Notes: generated from the letters alone by a model not told the origin. 64,000 nt of DNA from Dehalobacterium sp040766325 (GCA_040766325.1 JAXGQR010000004.1:1-64000); one strand, 5' to 3'; shown: positions 45,560 through 54,892, counted from the stretch's first letter. A program made the numbers and translations.

Positions 45560-46070
45560 ATTATTAACCTCCTATTTTATCTTAATTGTTAGATTTTACT
45601 ACGCCCACCTTAGTACCTTTCTCCAGATACTCCGAATCAGTTTGATAATAACCGACGTCTTCCTGAAGAAGGAGGCCTGGAAAAAGTAATCAATTTCATG
45701 ATGACTTTGCTTCAGTTATCTTTGGACACATAGGCAAACCAATAGCTCGCAAGTTGCTTGTAAAATCCTGCATACTCTACAAAAAACCATGTCTTAACAA
45801 TTCACAAGTAGTTTAAGTCATGTCTTATTAGTTATAGTTTCTTTAGTTCATATATGTCTCATTATACTTTGAAAAGTATAACGTGGCAAGTTAAAGTACT
45901 AATGATTTTTTATTTGTTGGCCTTTGTTAGTCTCACAGGTAATTTAATTTTGCAATATTATTAAATCAAGGAACATGGTTTTTCTTTCCCACGTCTATAA
46001 CTTGTAACCTTTCATACACCTTATGATGAAATTTAGCAATCAAATACGATTCGAAAGAAGGAGAATCTTA
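45560..46070. other. Divergent intergenic region with a gene remnant
   Basis: No complete gene is seen. A minus-strand frame at 45582-45680 encodes EDVGYYQTDSEYLEKGTKVG before TAA, like the end of a lost protein placed directly ahead of modD. The rest is AT-rich and should hold the promoters of the modD operon (-) and of the amine-oxidase-like gene (+). I found no convincing Moco riboswitch. Confidence 0.35.
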
Positions 46071-47355
46071 ATGAAAAACGCTTTGAAAACGGGAATACTT
46101 GCCTTGATGATACTTCTTGCCCTCTCAAGCAGCGTTATCGCACAAGGAAAATCCGGAAGTAATGAAATCCAGGTTAAGATCAATTACTTTATGGAGTGGG
46201 GAGAAATTTCCCAGTACAATCTGGAGTTTGAAAACAGGGAAAAACCTCGGATCGAGGAGGGAAGAGTACTCGTTCCTTTAAGGAAGATCTCTGATTCCTT
46301 GGGGTTTGCGGTATCATTTGATCATAAAACAAAGCGCATCGATTTAACTGACGACTATGGAAAAAAGATTGTAATGACCTTGAACAGTAAAAAAGCCCTG
46401 GTAAATAACACCATAGCAGACGTGGATGTGCCTGCTAAAGTGGTGAACCAGATTACTTTTGTTCCTCTCAGATTCATCAGTGAGAATTTTGACCAGAAAA
46501 TTGTGTGGGACCCAGCCCCACGCACTGTTATCATCGATAATTTCATAATTTCCACACCTGAGTACCTATTCAATAAAAAAACACTGGAATTAAGTAAAAG
46601 GGATAAATCGGGCAAGGGACAGCATTTGGTCCTGGATAAAATTGATATGAGTGTGGATTGGGTAGGTATGCAGGTAACCAAGACCGGAAACGGAAATGAC
46701 GTTATTGTCATTAATAATAATACCGGAGCACCCCATTTATTTTACGATATCTACACAATCTATGTTTCGGAAAAGGAGATCGTCGATCAAAGTAAGGTGC
46801 ATGCTTTGTTTTCCGGAAAACCGGTCTTCAGTGCCGACGGAGATCAGGTTGTCATTGGCGATGGAAAAACCGCCCGGGTTTATGATGACCGGACAAAAAA
46901 AATATTGGATAATTATGACCTGCTAAGTCTTTTTAAAGGGGAAATGGATCCCAATCCATCCGGTGCATGGGAAAATTCATATGTAGTTCTAGGTTTAGGC
47001 GATAATTATATTTTGGTGAAGGATACCTTTAAAATGCTCACCAAACTGGTTTATTTAGACACTAAGGAAATAGTGCATATCTATCAAGAGCTTCTGTCAG
47101 ATGAAGAGCAGGAAAAAGCATTGATCGATGCCGGACCCTTTGGAAGTGGGGATCGGTTAAGATTCATTGAAGAAAGTGGCGGTAAATTAATTTTTGATAA
47201 GTATTATGATGAGGGGTCTTATGCCAAAACGAAGCAGGTTGCTTACCCCATTGTTTCCAGGGAACGGATTCATTCATGTGCTGGATCACCGGATGTATTA
47301 CCATAATCTCTACGACAATACCATGAAAGAAATTGAGAATTTCTTGATTCCATAA
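46071..47355 (+). CDS. Secreted copper-amine-oxidase-like domain protein (frameshift near the end)
   Basis: ATG 46071 follows AAGGAGAATCTTA and begins a signal peptide (LKTGILALMILLALSSSVIA). Residues about 55-135 carry the stalk domain named after copper amine oxidase N-terminus, with RVLVPLRKISDSLGF and ITFVPLRFISENFDQKIVW. The rest is a beta-rich domain of unknown type. The frame shifts by one base near 47262 and stops at 47306. In the other frame the protein would continue HVLDHRMYYHNLYDNTMKEI to TAA 47355. Probably a cell-surface protein; no enzyme site is seen. Confidence 0.75.
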
Positions 47356-47407
47356 ATATTCAAGCTCATCACCTAAGCATTAATTAATTTTACTATTTTA
47401 GGCAAGT

Positions 47408-47444
47408 AAAAAGGGTTCCAGGAATAATCCTGAAACCCTTTTTA
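47408..47444. terminator. Bidirectional terminator
   Basis: AAAAAGGGTTCCAGGA and TCCTGAAACCCTTTTT arms (one mismatch) lie between the amine-oxidase-like gene (+) and the tRNA-Leu/Cys pair (-). Confidence 0.9.
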
Positions 47445-47447
47445 CTA

Positions 47448-47536
47448 TGGTGCCGGAGACCGGAATCGAACCGGTACGATCTGTGAGGATCGCAGGATTT
47501 TAAGTCCTGTGCGTCTGCCAGTTCCGCCACTCCGGC
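47448..47536 (-). tRNA. tRNA-Leu (UAA)
   Basis: 89 nt with a long variable arm. The anticodon loop is CTTAAAA with UAA. The acceptor GCCGGAG pairs with CTCCGGC, TTCGATTC is the T-loop, and CCA is encoded. Confidence 0.96.
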
Positions 47537-47542
47537 AAATTT

Positions 47543-47616
47543 TGGAGGCGCCACCCAGATTTGAACTGGGGGTAAAGGATTTGCAGTCCTCTGCCTTACC
47601 ACTTGGCCATGGCGCC
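47543..47616 (-). tRNA. tRNA-Cys (GCA)
   Basis: 74 nt. Acceptor GGCGCCA/TGGCGCC, anticodon loop CTGCAAA with GCA, T-loop TTCAAAT, and CCA encoded. It is 6 bp upstream of tRNA-Leu on the same strand. Confidence 0.95.
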
Positions 47617-47817
47617 TCGCGCGAAGTTTATAATAACATAGTTTGGCGCCATTTGCAAGTATCATTTGTAATTTATCAAAAATTTTTAATCACTTTTATT
47701 GCTTTTATCATGTTTTGAAAGGACAAAAGCTGAATTTAGACTTGATCCTAAGAATAAAAACCTTGGTTAAGAGTGAAACTATAAAAAATAATACGATTAT
47801 GCCAAGGAGGATATCGG

Positions 47818-48525
47818 ATGAAAAATAAAAAAACAATACTGATCATCTCATTTTTATTAATGATTATGACTGTAGTTTTTTTAACCTATGAATCAGGAAG
47901 AGCACAGTCAAGACCAACATTATACTGGGGCAGCAGTGGCAGCAATGTAACCTTGGTGCAACAAAAATTAAGTAGTTGGGGTTACTATAAAGGGCCTATT
48001 GACGGATATTTAGGAGCCTCGACTTTTAATGCCATCAAAGATTTCCAACGGAAAAACGGGCTTACTGCCGATGGAATTGTGGGAACTCAAACTTACAATG
48101 CCCTAGGCATTGTTTCCGGAACAACAGGCCAAACAACCTCTCCTCCTGAATATCAGCCGAGTAAGGTTTCAGTAAGCGGTGACACTATGCTCCTGGCACG
48201 AGCTATTCATGCGGAAGCAGAAGCAGAGCCTTATATAGGAAAAGTCGCTGTAGGGGCAGTACTTTTAAACCGCGTCAGTAATGCTGACTTCCCCAATTCA
48301 TTATCCGGAGTAGTATATCAGGGGCGGGCTTTAGAGTCAGTTGCCAATGGTCGGGTTAACACCCAGCCTAATAATGACTCTGTCAAAGCAGCCAGAGATG
48401 CGTTAAACGGCTGGGATCCTTCTTATGGCTGCTTATATTTTTGGAACCCTTCCAAACCGGTGAGCGCTTGGATTTGGACCCGAAAAATAGTCGTTAAATA
48501 TGGAAACCATGTTTTTGGAATATAA
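47818..48525 (+). CDS. sleB: Spore cortex-lytic enzyme SleB
   Basis: 235 residues, with AAGGAGG upstream of ATG. A signal anchor (about 5-25) is followed by a peptidoglycan-binding domain (SSGSNVTLVQQKLSSWGYY ... LTADGIVGTQTYNAL, about 38-98). The C-terminal SleB/Hydrolase_2 domain (about 125-235) has ARAIHAEAEAEPYIGKVAVG with the catalytic Glu and GCLYFWNPSKPVS. It hydrolyses muramic-lactam cortex during germination. It forms an operon with ypeB, as in Bacillus. Confidence 0.95.
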   Translation: MKNKKTILIISFLLMIMTVVFLTYESGRAQSRPTLYWGSSGSNVTLVQQKLSSWGYYKGPIDGYLGASTFNAIKDFQRKNGLTADGIVGTQTYNALGIVSGTTGQTTSPPEYQPSKVSVSGDTMLLARAIHAEAEAEPYIGKVAVGAVLLNRVSNADFPNSLSGVVYQGRALESVANGRVNTQPNNDSVKAARDALNGWDPSYGCLYFWNPSKPVSAWIWTRKIVVKYGNHVFGI

Positions 48526-48542
48526 ATATGAGGTGGTAAAAA

Positions 48543-49904
48543 ATGCAGCGTCATTGGTTAACGGGTTTATTAACAATCGCTTTACTTGTTACGGGGGTTT
48601 GGGGTTTCGGTCAATATCGGATTAACCAGGAAAACAAAATTCTCATGGAAAACGAACATCAACGCTCTTTTTACAATCTAGTGGAAAACGTGGAAAACCT
48701 TTCTGTACTCACATCAAAAAGCCTTGTTTCCGGTTCCCCCCAACAAAGTATTAGATTATTGTCCGATATCTGGTGGCAATCAAATTTTGCCCAAGATAAC
48801 CTGGGTCAACTGCCTCTAGCCCATACTACTTTGACCAGGACTCAGAGATTTCTCACCCAATTAGGGGATTATGCCTATACTATGGCCAAAAACACAGCCG
48901 ATGGTCGCACCATGAATACGGAACAATTAAATACATTAGAGGATTTACATAACCAAATATCCCAGCTGAGCGGGGACTTGATAGAACTACAAAAAGAAGT
49001 GCAACAGAACGGCATTAATTGGCAAGAAACAAGGAAGGCGAGTAATAATAAATTAAAGCAGGAATCCACTGATTACTTGAATTCAAATTTTGCAAAAATC
49101 AATGAACAAATGAATCAACATCCTACTTTGATCTATGACGGCCCCTTTTCCGATCATTTGGAGACAAAGAATCCTAAGGCCGTTACCGGAGCCATGATTA
49201 GTGAAGAAGAGGCCAAAAAGCGGGCACGGGATTTTGCCGATCTAAGAGATGATATTGAATATGTGGTGACTGATAACGGCAAAAGCACTCCAGAGGCCAG
49301 TATTCCCATTTACTCAGTTCGCATTGCACCTCGGGTGCCCAATCAGGGCGAGGTCATTTACGTAGATGTAAGCCAACAAGGCGGACATATCACCATGATG
49401 ATGAATTCACGTAGTATTGGAGAGGCAAAAATAGGTCTGGAAGAGGCCTTAGAAAAAGCCGAGACCTTCTTGTCAAAAACTTCGTACAAATCCATGGAGC
49501 CTACTTATTCTCTGCGTCAGGAAAACACCTTGATCGTCTCTTTTGCCTATCAGGAAAAGGATGTCATTATATATCCTGATCTGGTAAAAGTAAATGTCGC
49601 CCTGGATAATGGTCAAATTGTGGGGTTTGAAGGTTTAGGCTATCTGATGCAGCATGAAGAACGTAATCTGCCCGAACCGAAACTTTCCCTTGAGGAAGCA
49701 GAAAAAAAATTAAACCCCAATCTATCGGTAGAAAGCAAACGCCTTACTTTAATTCCTCTGGCAACAGGAAAGGAAGTCTTGTGCTATGAATTTAAGACCT
49801 CTTATAAAAAAGATCAATTTTTAATTTATATTAATGCCCATGATGGTGTGGAAGAACAAATTCTGCAGTTGCTCCTTACACCGGGAGGAACGTGGACGAT
49901 GTAA
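48543..49904 (+). CDS. ypeB: Germination protein YpeB
   Basis: 453 residues, starting with one membrane helix (LLTIALLVTGVWGFG). The N-terminal half is helical, and three PepSY-like repeats follow (for example ISEEEAKKRARDFADL about 220, KIGLEEALEKAETFLSK about 298, LSLEEAEKKLNPNLSVESK about 380). YpeB holds SleB in the spore and blocks it until germination. It begins 17 bp after sleB. Confidence 0.93.
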   Translation: MQRHWLTGLLTIALLVTGVWGFGQYRINQENKILMENEHQRSFYNLVENVENLSVLTSKSLVSGSPQQSIRLLSDIWWQSNFAQDNLGQLPLAHTTLTRTQRFLTQLGDYAYTMAKNTADGRTMNTEQLNTLEDLHNQISQLSGDLIELQKEVQQNGINWQETRKASNNKLKQESTDYLNSNFAKINEQMNQHPTLIYDGPFSDHLETKNPKAVTGAMISEEEAKKRARDFADLRDDIEYVVTDNGKSTPEASIPIYSVRIAPRVPNQGEVIYVDVSQQGGHITMMMNSRSIGEAKIGLEEALEKAETFLSKTSYKSMEPTYSLRQENTLIVSFAYQEKDVIIYPDLVKVNVALDNGQIVGFEGLGYLMQHEERNLPEPKLSLEEAEKKLNPNLSVESKRLTLIPLATGKEVLCYEFKTSYKKDQFLIYINAHDGVEEQILQLLLTPGGTWTM

Positions 49905-49927
49905 ATATGGGATAATTTGATATCAAT

Positions 49928-49960
49928 AAAAAAACAGAGATCATTGATCTCTGTTTTTTT
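49928..49960. terminator. Bidirectional terminator between ypeB and tRNA cluster
   Basis: AAAAAACAGAGATCA and TGATCTCTGTTTTTTT form a near-perfect stem with a tiny loop and runs on both sides. Confidence 0.92.
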
Positions 49961-49970
49961 ATGGCACTTT

Positions 49971-50045
49971 TGGAGCGGGCGAAGGGATTCGAACCCTCGA
50001 CTTCGACCTTGGCAAGGTCGCACTCTACCACTGAGTTACGCCCGC
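49971..50045 (-). tRNA. tRNA-Gly (GCC)
   Basis: 75 nt. Acceptor GCGGGCG/CGCCCGC, anticodon stem-loop CCTTGCCAAGG (GCC), T-loop TTCGAAT, and CCA encoded. Confidence 0.96.
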
Positions 50046-50048
50046 AAA

Positions 50049-50124
<76 letters not shown>

Positions 50125-50127
50125 TAA

Positions 50128-50204
50128 TGGCGGAACTGACGGGAGTTGAACCCGCGATCTCCGGCGTGACAGGCCGGCATGTTAGACCACTACACCACAG
50201 TTCC
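50128..50204 (-). tRNA. tRNA-Asp (GTC)
   Basis: 77 nt. Acceptor GGAACTG/CAGTTCC, anticodon loop CTGTCAC (GTC), T-loop TTCAACT, and GCCA end encoded. Confidence 0.96.
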
Positions 50205-50212
50205 AATGTTCA

Positions 50213-50288
<76 letters not shown>

Positions 50289-50311
50289 AAATCTTTATCG
50301 GCACAAGCTAT

Positions 50312-50340
50312 AGTATACACAAATTTTCTCTTATTGTCAA
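50312..50340 (-). promoter_or_regulatory. Promoter of the Val-Asp-Phe-Gly tRNA operon
   Basis: On the minus strand TTGACA (50335-50340), 17 bp, TATACT (50312-50317), located 24 bp before the mature tRNA-Val 5' end. It is a near-consensus vegetative promoter. Confidence 0.85.
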
Positions 50341-50402
50341 AGACTTTCTTTATAAAATTAATCTTTGTTTCTCTCAAGCGCTTTTTTATTATAACTAAGA
50401 TC

Positions 50403-50466
50403 CTACCCCTTGTCAACTGAAAAGAGAAAAATTTGCTCTCTCTCTACTTAGTGGAGCAAGGGGTAG
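50403..50466. other. Inverted repeat downstream of ctpA
   Basis: CTACCCCTTG and CAAGGGGTAG are perfect 10-bp arms, 44 nt apart, with AGAG/CTCT-rich pairing inside. It probably ends or protects the ctpA transcript. There is no clear T-run. Confidence 0.5.
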
Positions 50467-50492
50467 AACCTTGCCTCATTCTAACATTTGTC

Positions 50493-51935
50493 TTAATTAT
50501 CGTACAAATAAATAGATTGATCTTTTTCCTGCCAAGTGATTTCACATCCCAGTATATCTGCTAATAAACGTGCCGGGACCATGGTGGTCCCCTCCTTTAT
50601 GGCACCATAGCCCAGGATTTCTCCTTGGGGAGATTTGATCGCAAGCGTTAAAGGTTCAATCTGAAACTCGCCTGTGGATGAAATTAGCAATATGGTATTA
50701 TTCTGCCAATGCACATCTCCACCGCAATAATTGGCTACTTGCCTTAATGGTACCATTACAGTCGCTTTTTGCAGATAAGGAGAAACAGGTAATTCATACG
50801 TCTGATAATCTACTAAAACTAAGGTTGATCCAACATTCATTTGGACATTAAACAAGGGGGTTTTACTGCCTAGTTTTTGGATTGCCAATTTTAATTGCTT
50901 ATTTATATCTTCTTCCACAAAATCCGGTTTGATGCCTTTTCCGTTAATATCCTGTCTGCCCCTTGTTAAGTACTTGGCTGTTGTTAATTTTAATCCGCCT
51001 CCGTCACTCAAAGAAAAAATCGTTTGTACACTGCCTTTTCCATAGGTTTGTGTCCCGATAACGACACCGGTTTTTGCGTCTTGAATGGCGCCGGTTAATA
51101 TCTCTGCAGCACTGGCTGTTCCTTCATTAACCAACACAGCAACAGGAATTCCGTAAGGCGTTTGGAAAGTTCTTAAGGTATATTCCCGGTCACCTCTTTG
51201 AACTACATGAACCACCGGCCCTCGGGGTACAAAATTCGCCGCAACTCCACTGCTGCATTTAGTAATCCTCCCGGGTTATCTCTTAAATCCAGCACCAAGG
51301 TTTCATCCCTGGTCAACTAGATCTTCTAAAGCATCGGTCATTTCCTGAGCCGATCTGGAGGTGAAATTAAATAATTGAATGTAACCGATGCCCTGTTCTA
51401 ATAAGCGATATTCCACACTGGGAATATCGATAGTTTGCCTTTCTACCGTAAAATGCAGGATTTTTTCTGCTCTCTTTACCGTGATTTTAACTTTAGTACC
51501 TTCCGGGCCGCGCACTTTCGCTGCCGCCTCACTGGAGGTTAAGCCACGTATATCCTCATCGTCGATGTGGGTGATAATATCCTTTTCCTTTAAACCGACT
51601 TTTTCTGCCGGGCTCCCTGGTATGGGACGTACCACTTGAACCTGACCGTTAGACTCAGTAATATACATGCCTACGCCCACATAACTACCACCTAAAGAAT
51701 TTAAATAATCCATAAAATCCTCCGGGGAAATATATGAAGAATGAGGATCATTTAAGGCTTCAACCATCTCCGAAATTGAATCCTTAGTTAAGACATCTGC
51801 ATTGACCTCCTGATAAAAGCGCGTTTGAATCAAGCTTCGGGCCTCATCCAAGCTATTAGCCCCATAAGCTGTTCCTGTACATACAAATATTAAAATAATC
51901 GCTAAAATTAAGCCCCTTTGTAATCTCTTACTCAT
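50493..51935 (-). pseudogene. ctpA: Carboxy-terminal processing protease CtpA, two compensating frameshifts
   Basis: The N-terminal piece (51303-51935) has a signal peptide, then the PDZ domain (GGSYVGVGMYITESNGQVQV, PIPGSPAEKVGLKEKDIITH) and the start of the S41 protease fold. The C-terminal piece (50493-51215), in the same frame, has the catalytic region NEGTASAAEILTGAIQDAK (Ser) and TYGKGSVQ (Lys), then two copper-amine-oxidase-like segments (MVPLRQVANYCGG, TMVPARLLADILGC). Between them, frame +1 encodes TLVLDLRDNPGGLLNAAVEL, so one indel near 51310 is undone by another near 51257. An intact gene would encode about 480 residues. Its ATG overlaps the nth stop. Confidence 0.88.
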
Positions 51936-52582
51936 AATTTTACCTCCTCATACTCTTGAATTGATGGACATAAATGTTTTAGGGGACAAGATGAACATTT
52001 TGGCTTTCTCGCGAAACAAATTTTACGACCATGCCAGATGAACCAATGATGCGCATCACCCCATTTTTCTTCGGGAATCAGTGCTGTTAGTTCACCTTCC
52101 GTCACAGTGGGATTGGTACCGCTGCTTAAACCCAAACGAGCAGAAACCCGAAAAACATGGGTATCTACCGCAAAAGCAGGAATATTAAAAGCATTGCTCA
52201 AAATAACATTAGCTGTCTTTCTTCCCACCCCCGGCAAAAGCAATAATTCCTCCCTGGTTTGGGGCACTTCACCTCTGAATTGATCCTGAATCAGCTTAGC
52301 ACTGGCAATGATATTTTTTGCTTTATTCTTATATAGACCGCAAGTCTTGATCTCTTGTTCCAATTCTTCCGGTTTAAGCCGGGAAAATTGCTCCGGAGTT
52401 TGATATTTTTTAAACAAAGCCTCGGTAATCTTATTTACTTGATTATCATTGGTTTGGGCTGATAATATAGTAGCCACCATCAGTTCAAAGGGATTAGAAA
52501 AATTTAGGGCAGTAGTCATGCCCCGATAGGTATCCTCCAATATCGCGAAGATTTCTTGCTGAACCTTACTGAGACCTGTCAT
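51932..52582 (-). CDS. nth: Endonuclease III
   Basis: 216 residues from ATG 52582. This DNA glycosylase/AP lyase removes oxidised pyrimidines. The helix-hairpin-helix LLLPGVGRKTANVILSNAF holds the catalytic Lys, and the Asp follows in AVDTHVFRVSARLG. A [4Fe-4S] loop is present as CFARKPKCSSCPLKHLC (C-x6-C-x2-C-x5-C). A strong terminator precedes the gene, so it should have its own promoter and lead into ctpA. Confidence 0.95.
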   Translation of the reverse strand: MTGLSKVQQEIFAILEDTYRGMTTALNFSNPFELMVATILSAQTNDNQVNKITEALFKKYQTPEQFSRLKPEELEQEIKTCGLYKNKAKNIIASAKLIQDQFRGEVPQTREELLLLPGVGRKTANVILSNAFNIPAFAVDTHVFRVSARLGLSSGTNPTVTEGELTALIPEEKWGDAHHWFIWHGRKICFARKPKCSSCPLKHLCPSIQEYEEVKL

Positions 52583-52649
52583 ATTAAAAAAAATTCCTTT
52601 CCTTTTTTTAACCACCTTTACTATGGTATACCTTATCATCTATAATTGT

Positions 52650-52706
52650 AAATGAAAACATGAAAAAATCGCAATGCAACATTGCGACTTTTTCATGTTT
52701 TCATTT
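52650..52706. terminator. Very strong bidirectional hairpin after the CotF-like gene
   Basis: Arms of about 27 nt (AAATGAAAACATGAAAAA... and ...TTTTTCATGTTTTCATTT) pair almost perfectly around a CAA loop, with a TCGCAATG/CATTGCGA core. Confidence 0.9.
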
Positions 52707-52708
52707 AG

Positions 52709-52978
52709 TTATTGCATGCTCTGGCCCTGTAATTGCTGAATTTGACCAAGTGCTTGATTGATTTGATTCTGGTCGGCATTTTGCACCTGATACCATCCCT
52801 GCTGATTCATAAAATTAAAGATCTGATGATTGGCTTGTAATTCTTCCTGGCATATTTTTAATACGTCGGTAAACAAAGCATCACAAGCTGTTTCTCGTGC
52901 CATGCCGGTATAAGAATCCGCCAAATACTTTTGATGCAAGAGACATTCAGAAGCAATAGATTTATCATTCTGAGGCAT
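52709..52978 (-). CDS. CotF-type spore coat protein
   Basis: 89 residues, helical. SECLLHQKYLADSYTGMARE and FTDVLKICQEELQANHQIF are typical of the ferritin-like CotF family, and the C-terminus is Gln-rich. RBS AGGAGGAAG is upstream. It pairs with the similar small gene just before it. Confidence 0.8.
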   Translation of the reverse strand: MPQNDKSIASECLLHQKYLADSYTGMARETACDALFTDVLKICQEELQANHQIFNFMNQQGWYQVQNADQNQINQALGQIQQLQGQSMQ

Positions 52979-53001
52979 GTACTCTTCCTCCTTTTATTTT
53001 T

Positions 53002-53211
53002 TTAGGACATCATATTATTTCCCTTGGTGACATGTTGATTTAAGGTATCAAAGTGCCTTTGATGCATATTTGCTATATCCTGATACATATTTTTACTTTG
53101 AGGATCAGTCACCTGATTCGCTGCATCCTGGAACTTTTGAACCTGCTCTTTTTCAATACTCATCAGGTCTGTCAAGTACATTAAGTCTTTTTGGGATAAT
53201 TGCTGAGACAT
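53002..53211 (-). CDS. CotF/ferritin-like small spore protein
   Basis: 69 residues: SQKDLMYLTDLMSIEKEQVQ and NMYQDIANMHQRHFDTLNQH, the Glu/His helix pair of the ferritin-like coat family. RBS AGGAGGTATAAGC precedes ATG. It is 23 bp upstream of the CotF gene. Confidence 0.75.
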   Translation of the reverse strand: MSQQLSQKDLMYLTDLMSIEKEQVQKFQDAANQVTDPQSKNMYQDIANMHQRHFDTLNQHVTKGNNMMS

Positions 53212-53257
53212 GCTTATACCTCCTTCTTAAGATCATTGTTTAAGATCATTTTCTCCC

Positions 53258-53425
53258 TTACATTTTAGGAGAAAAAGTCGCACAGTCAGTTTCTCCTGAA
53301 TTTGAAGCGTTTCGAGGCTGAATTTCAATGGTACTTGCTGAACAGTGATCACCAGATTGATAGTATGCGCAGCTGTTGACAATACACTTTACGCGATTGA
53401 TGGCATCGCTTTTTTCAACTCTCAT
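53258..53425 (-). CDS. DUF1540 small cysteine protein
   Basis: 55 residues from ATG 53425 with GAGGTGGG upstream. The pattern CIVNSCAYY, HCSASTIEI and DCATFSP (four cysteines) is that of DUF1540, a likely metal-binding fold seen beside spore genes. The function is unknown. Confidence 0.8.
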   Translation of the reverse strand: MRVEKSDAINRVKCIVNSCAYYQSGDHCSASTIEIQPRNASNSGETDCATFSPKM

Positions 53426-53519
53426 TTTCCCACCTCATTTTTTAGATTTTTCAAAACTTCAATTTCCTCTATTATTATGGCCTGATTAAATTGGATTTAT
53501 TTTGCTATTTTTTTCAAAT

Positions 53520-53759
53520 TTAAATCGGAATCTTCACCTGCCCATGATATTGACATGAGGGACAATATACCAAATGAATACAGATAAAAGAATCTTTGCC
53601 CTCGGCCCGGTGTAATCGTTCAATTAATTCCCCATCCTGATAGGGACTATACGGGCCAAAATAGTCCTCTCTCATGCCCAAGTCCTTCATCGGGCCACCG
53701 CAAACAGGACATCTGCCCGGTTCTGCAATTCCATTACATAATCCACATCCGATAAACAT
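53520..53759 (-). CDS. Hypothetical zinc-ribbon protein
   Basis: 79 residues. There are three cysteine groups: CGLCNG, CPVCGGPM (about residues 5-24) and CPSCQYHG near the C-terminus (about 67-74). Together they probably form one or two zinc sites. MREDYFGPYSPYQDGELIE lies between. No named family is recognised. It is 47 bp downstream of the ferritin-like gene, perhaps co-transcribed. Confidence 0.6.
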   Translation of the reverse strand: MFIGCGLCNGIAEPGRCPVCGGPMKDLGMREDYFGPYSPYQDGELIERLHRAEGKDSFICIHLVYCPSCQYHGQVKIPI

Positions 53760-53795
53760 CTGCTTCCTCCAAAAAACTTATTGCTCATTTGTGGA

Positions 53796-53821
53796 AAGAA
53801 CCCGTACTAACGGGTTCTTTC
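53796..53821 (-). terminator. Short hairpin overlapping the end of the ferritin-like gene
   Basis: GAAAGAACCCGT and ACGGGTTCTTTC are perfect 12-bp arms with a 4-nt loop. The T-run is only the stem end, so termination may be weak. Confidence 0.5.
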
Positions 53822-54013
53822 ATGATCTCCTTGCAATTTGTGCAGATATTCTTCAATTTTTCTAGCGCGTAACCCATCTTCCTCCGCCCAATGGCGAAAG
53901 CTTTTTTCAATTTCCGGATCCTTTACCTCCATGGCAAATCTCTGGTAGTCCCTCACCATTTCTTGTTCATTTAAAAGTGATTTGACTAAAAAATCATAGG
54001 CACTTGGTTCCAA
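53807..54013 (-). CDS. Small ferritin-like/helical protein
   Basis: 68 residues from a TTG start at 54013, chosen because AAGGAGG lies 8 nt upstream. It reads MEPSAYDFLVKSLLNEQEMV, RDYQRFAMEVKDPEIEKSF and HWAEEDGLRARKIEEYL: two helices with spaced Glu/His as in small rubrerythrin-like or coat proteins. The role is unknown. Confidence 0.6.
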   Translation of the reverse strand: MEPSAYDFLVKSLLNEQEMVRDYQRFAMEVKDPEIEKSFRHWAEEDGLRARKIEEYLHKLQGDHERTR

Positions 54014-54075
54014 AACAACACCTCCTTTTGATCTAGTCCCGAGGAGCAATGATCTTTCTTATGTTCCCCTAAAAC

Positions 54076-54119
54076 AAAAAAATAATGCGGTGGTGCGAGT
54101 AATCTCATCCGCATTATTC
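54076..54119 (-). terminator. Terminator of the UPF0173 gene
   Basis: On the minus strand AATAATGCGG and CCGCATTATT arms are followed by TTTTTG. Confidence 0.88.
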
Positions 54120-54132
54120 ATAATCTTTTTTT

Positions 54133-54825
54133 TTATAATTCTAGGCTTTCTCCCGGCTTTAACACCAGACATTTGCTTTTTGTTTTTGTTTCCACGGCTT
54201 CCTTAAAAGCATTAGGATCCTGCTCAATCAGAGGCCAAGTATTATAATGCATCGGAATCACCATTTTGGCCTTAATCCATTCTGCAGCATACACCGCATC
54301 TTCCGGGCCCATCGTAAAATTATCTCCAATAGGCAAAAGTGCCAAATCTATGTGGTGCTTCCGGCCGATCACTTGCTCCATATCACCGAATAGTCCCGTA
54401 TCTCCAGCATGATAAATACATAGATCATCCATCCAAATTAAAAATCCGCAGGGAGTACCCGTATAAATAATATTTTCACCTTCGACAAATGCGGATCCAT
54501 GCCAGGCCGGAGTCAATTTAACTCTCACTCCGGGAAAGGTATAAGCTCCTCCAATATGCATTGCGTGCACCTGTGCTCCCTTTTGACCGCAATATACAGC
54601 TAATTCATTTGGGGCTATGATGGTACCTTGGCAGCGTCGAGCAATTTCCAGCGCATCCCCCAGGTGATCCCCATGGCCATGGGTGACCAAAATGTAATCT
54701 GCCTCTATTTCCTTTGCCTTCTGCACAGCCATGGGATTTCCTGTCAAAAAAGGATCGATGATAATTTTCTTATTTCCCTCCAGAACAAAACAAGCATGTC
54801 CTAAATAATTGATTTTCAAAAACAT
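54133..54825 (-). CDS. UPF0173-type metal-dependent hydrolase
   Basis: 230 residues of the metallo-beta-lactamase fold. The metal motif THGHGDHLGD (about 49-58), HAGDTGLFGD (about 137) and PMHYNTWPLI (about 196) are intact. The substrate is unknown. ATG 54825 follows GGAAGGG. Confidence 0.9.
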   Translation of the reverse strand: MFLKINYLGHACFVLEGNKKIIIDPFLTGNPMAVQKAKEIEADYILVTHGHGDHLGDALEIARRCQGTIIAPNELAVYCGQKGAQVHAMHIGGAYTFPGVRVKLTPAWHGSAFVEGENIIYTGTPCGFLIWMDDLCIYHAGDTGLFGDMEQVIGRKHHIDLALLPIGDNFTMGPEDAVYAAEWIKAKMVIPMHYNTWPLIEQDPNAFKEAVETKTKSKCLVLKPGESLEL

Positions 54826-54892
54826 CACCCTTCCGCAACATATTTACCATCATTATACATTTACGAAGAAAAGAAATCTAGGTTAATCGCTC

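Noticed and set aside
45590..45690. Molybdenum-cofactor riboswitch before modD
   Set aside because: The expected conserved core and stems could not be matched, and the segment reads better as a leftover coding end.
47393..47718. Open frames across the tRNA-Leu/Cys region
   Set aside because: They are shadows of the two tRNA genes on either strand.
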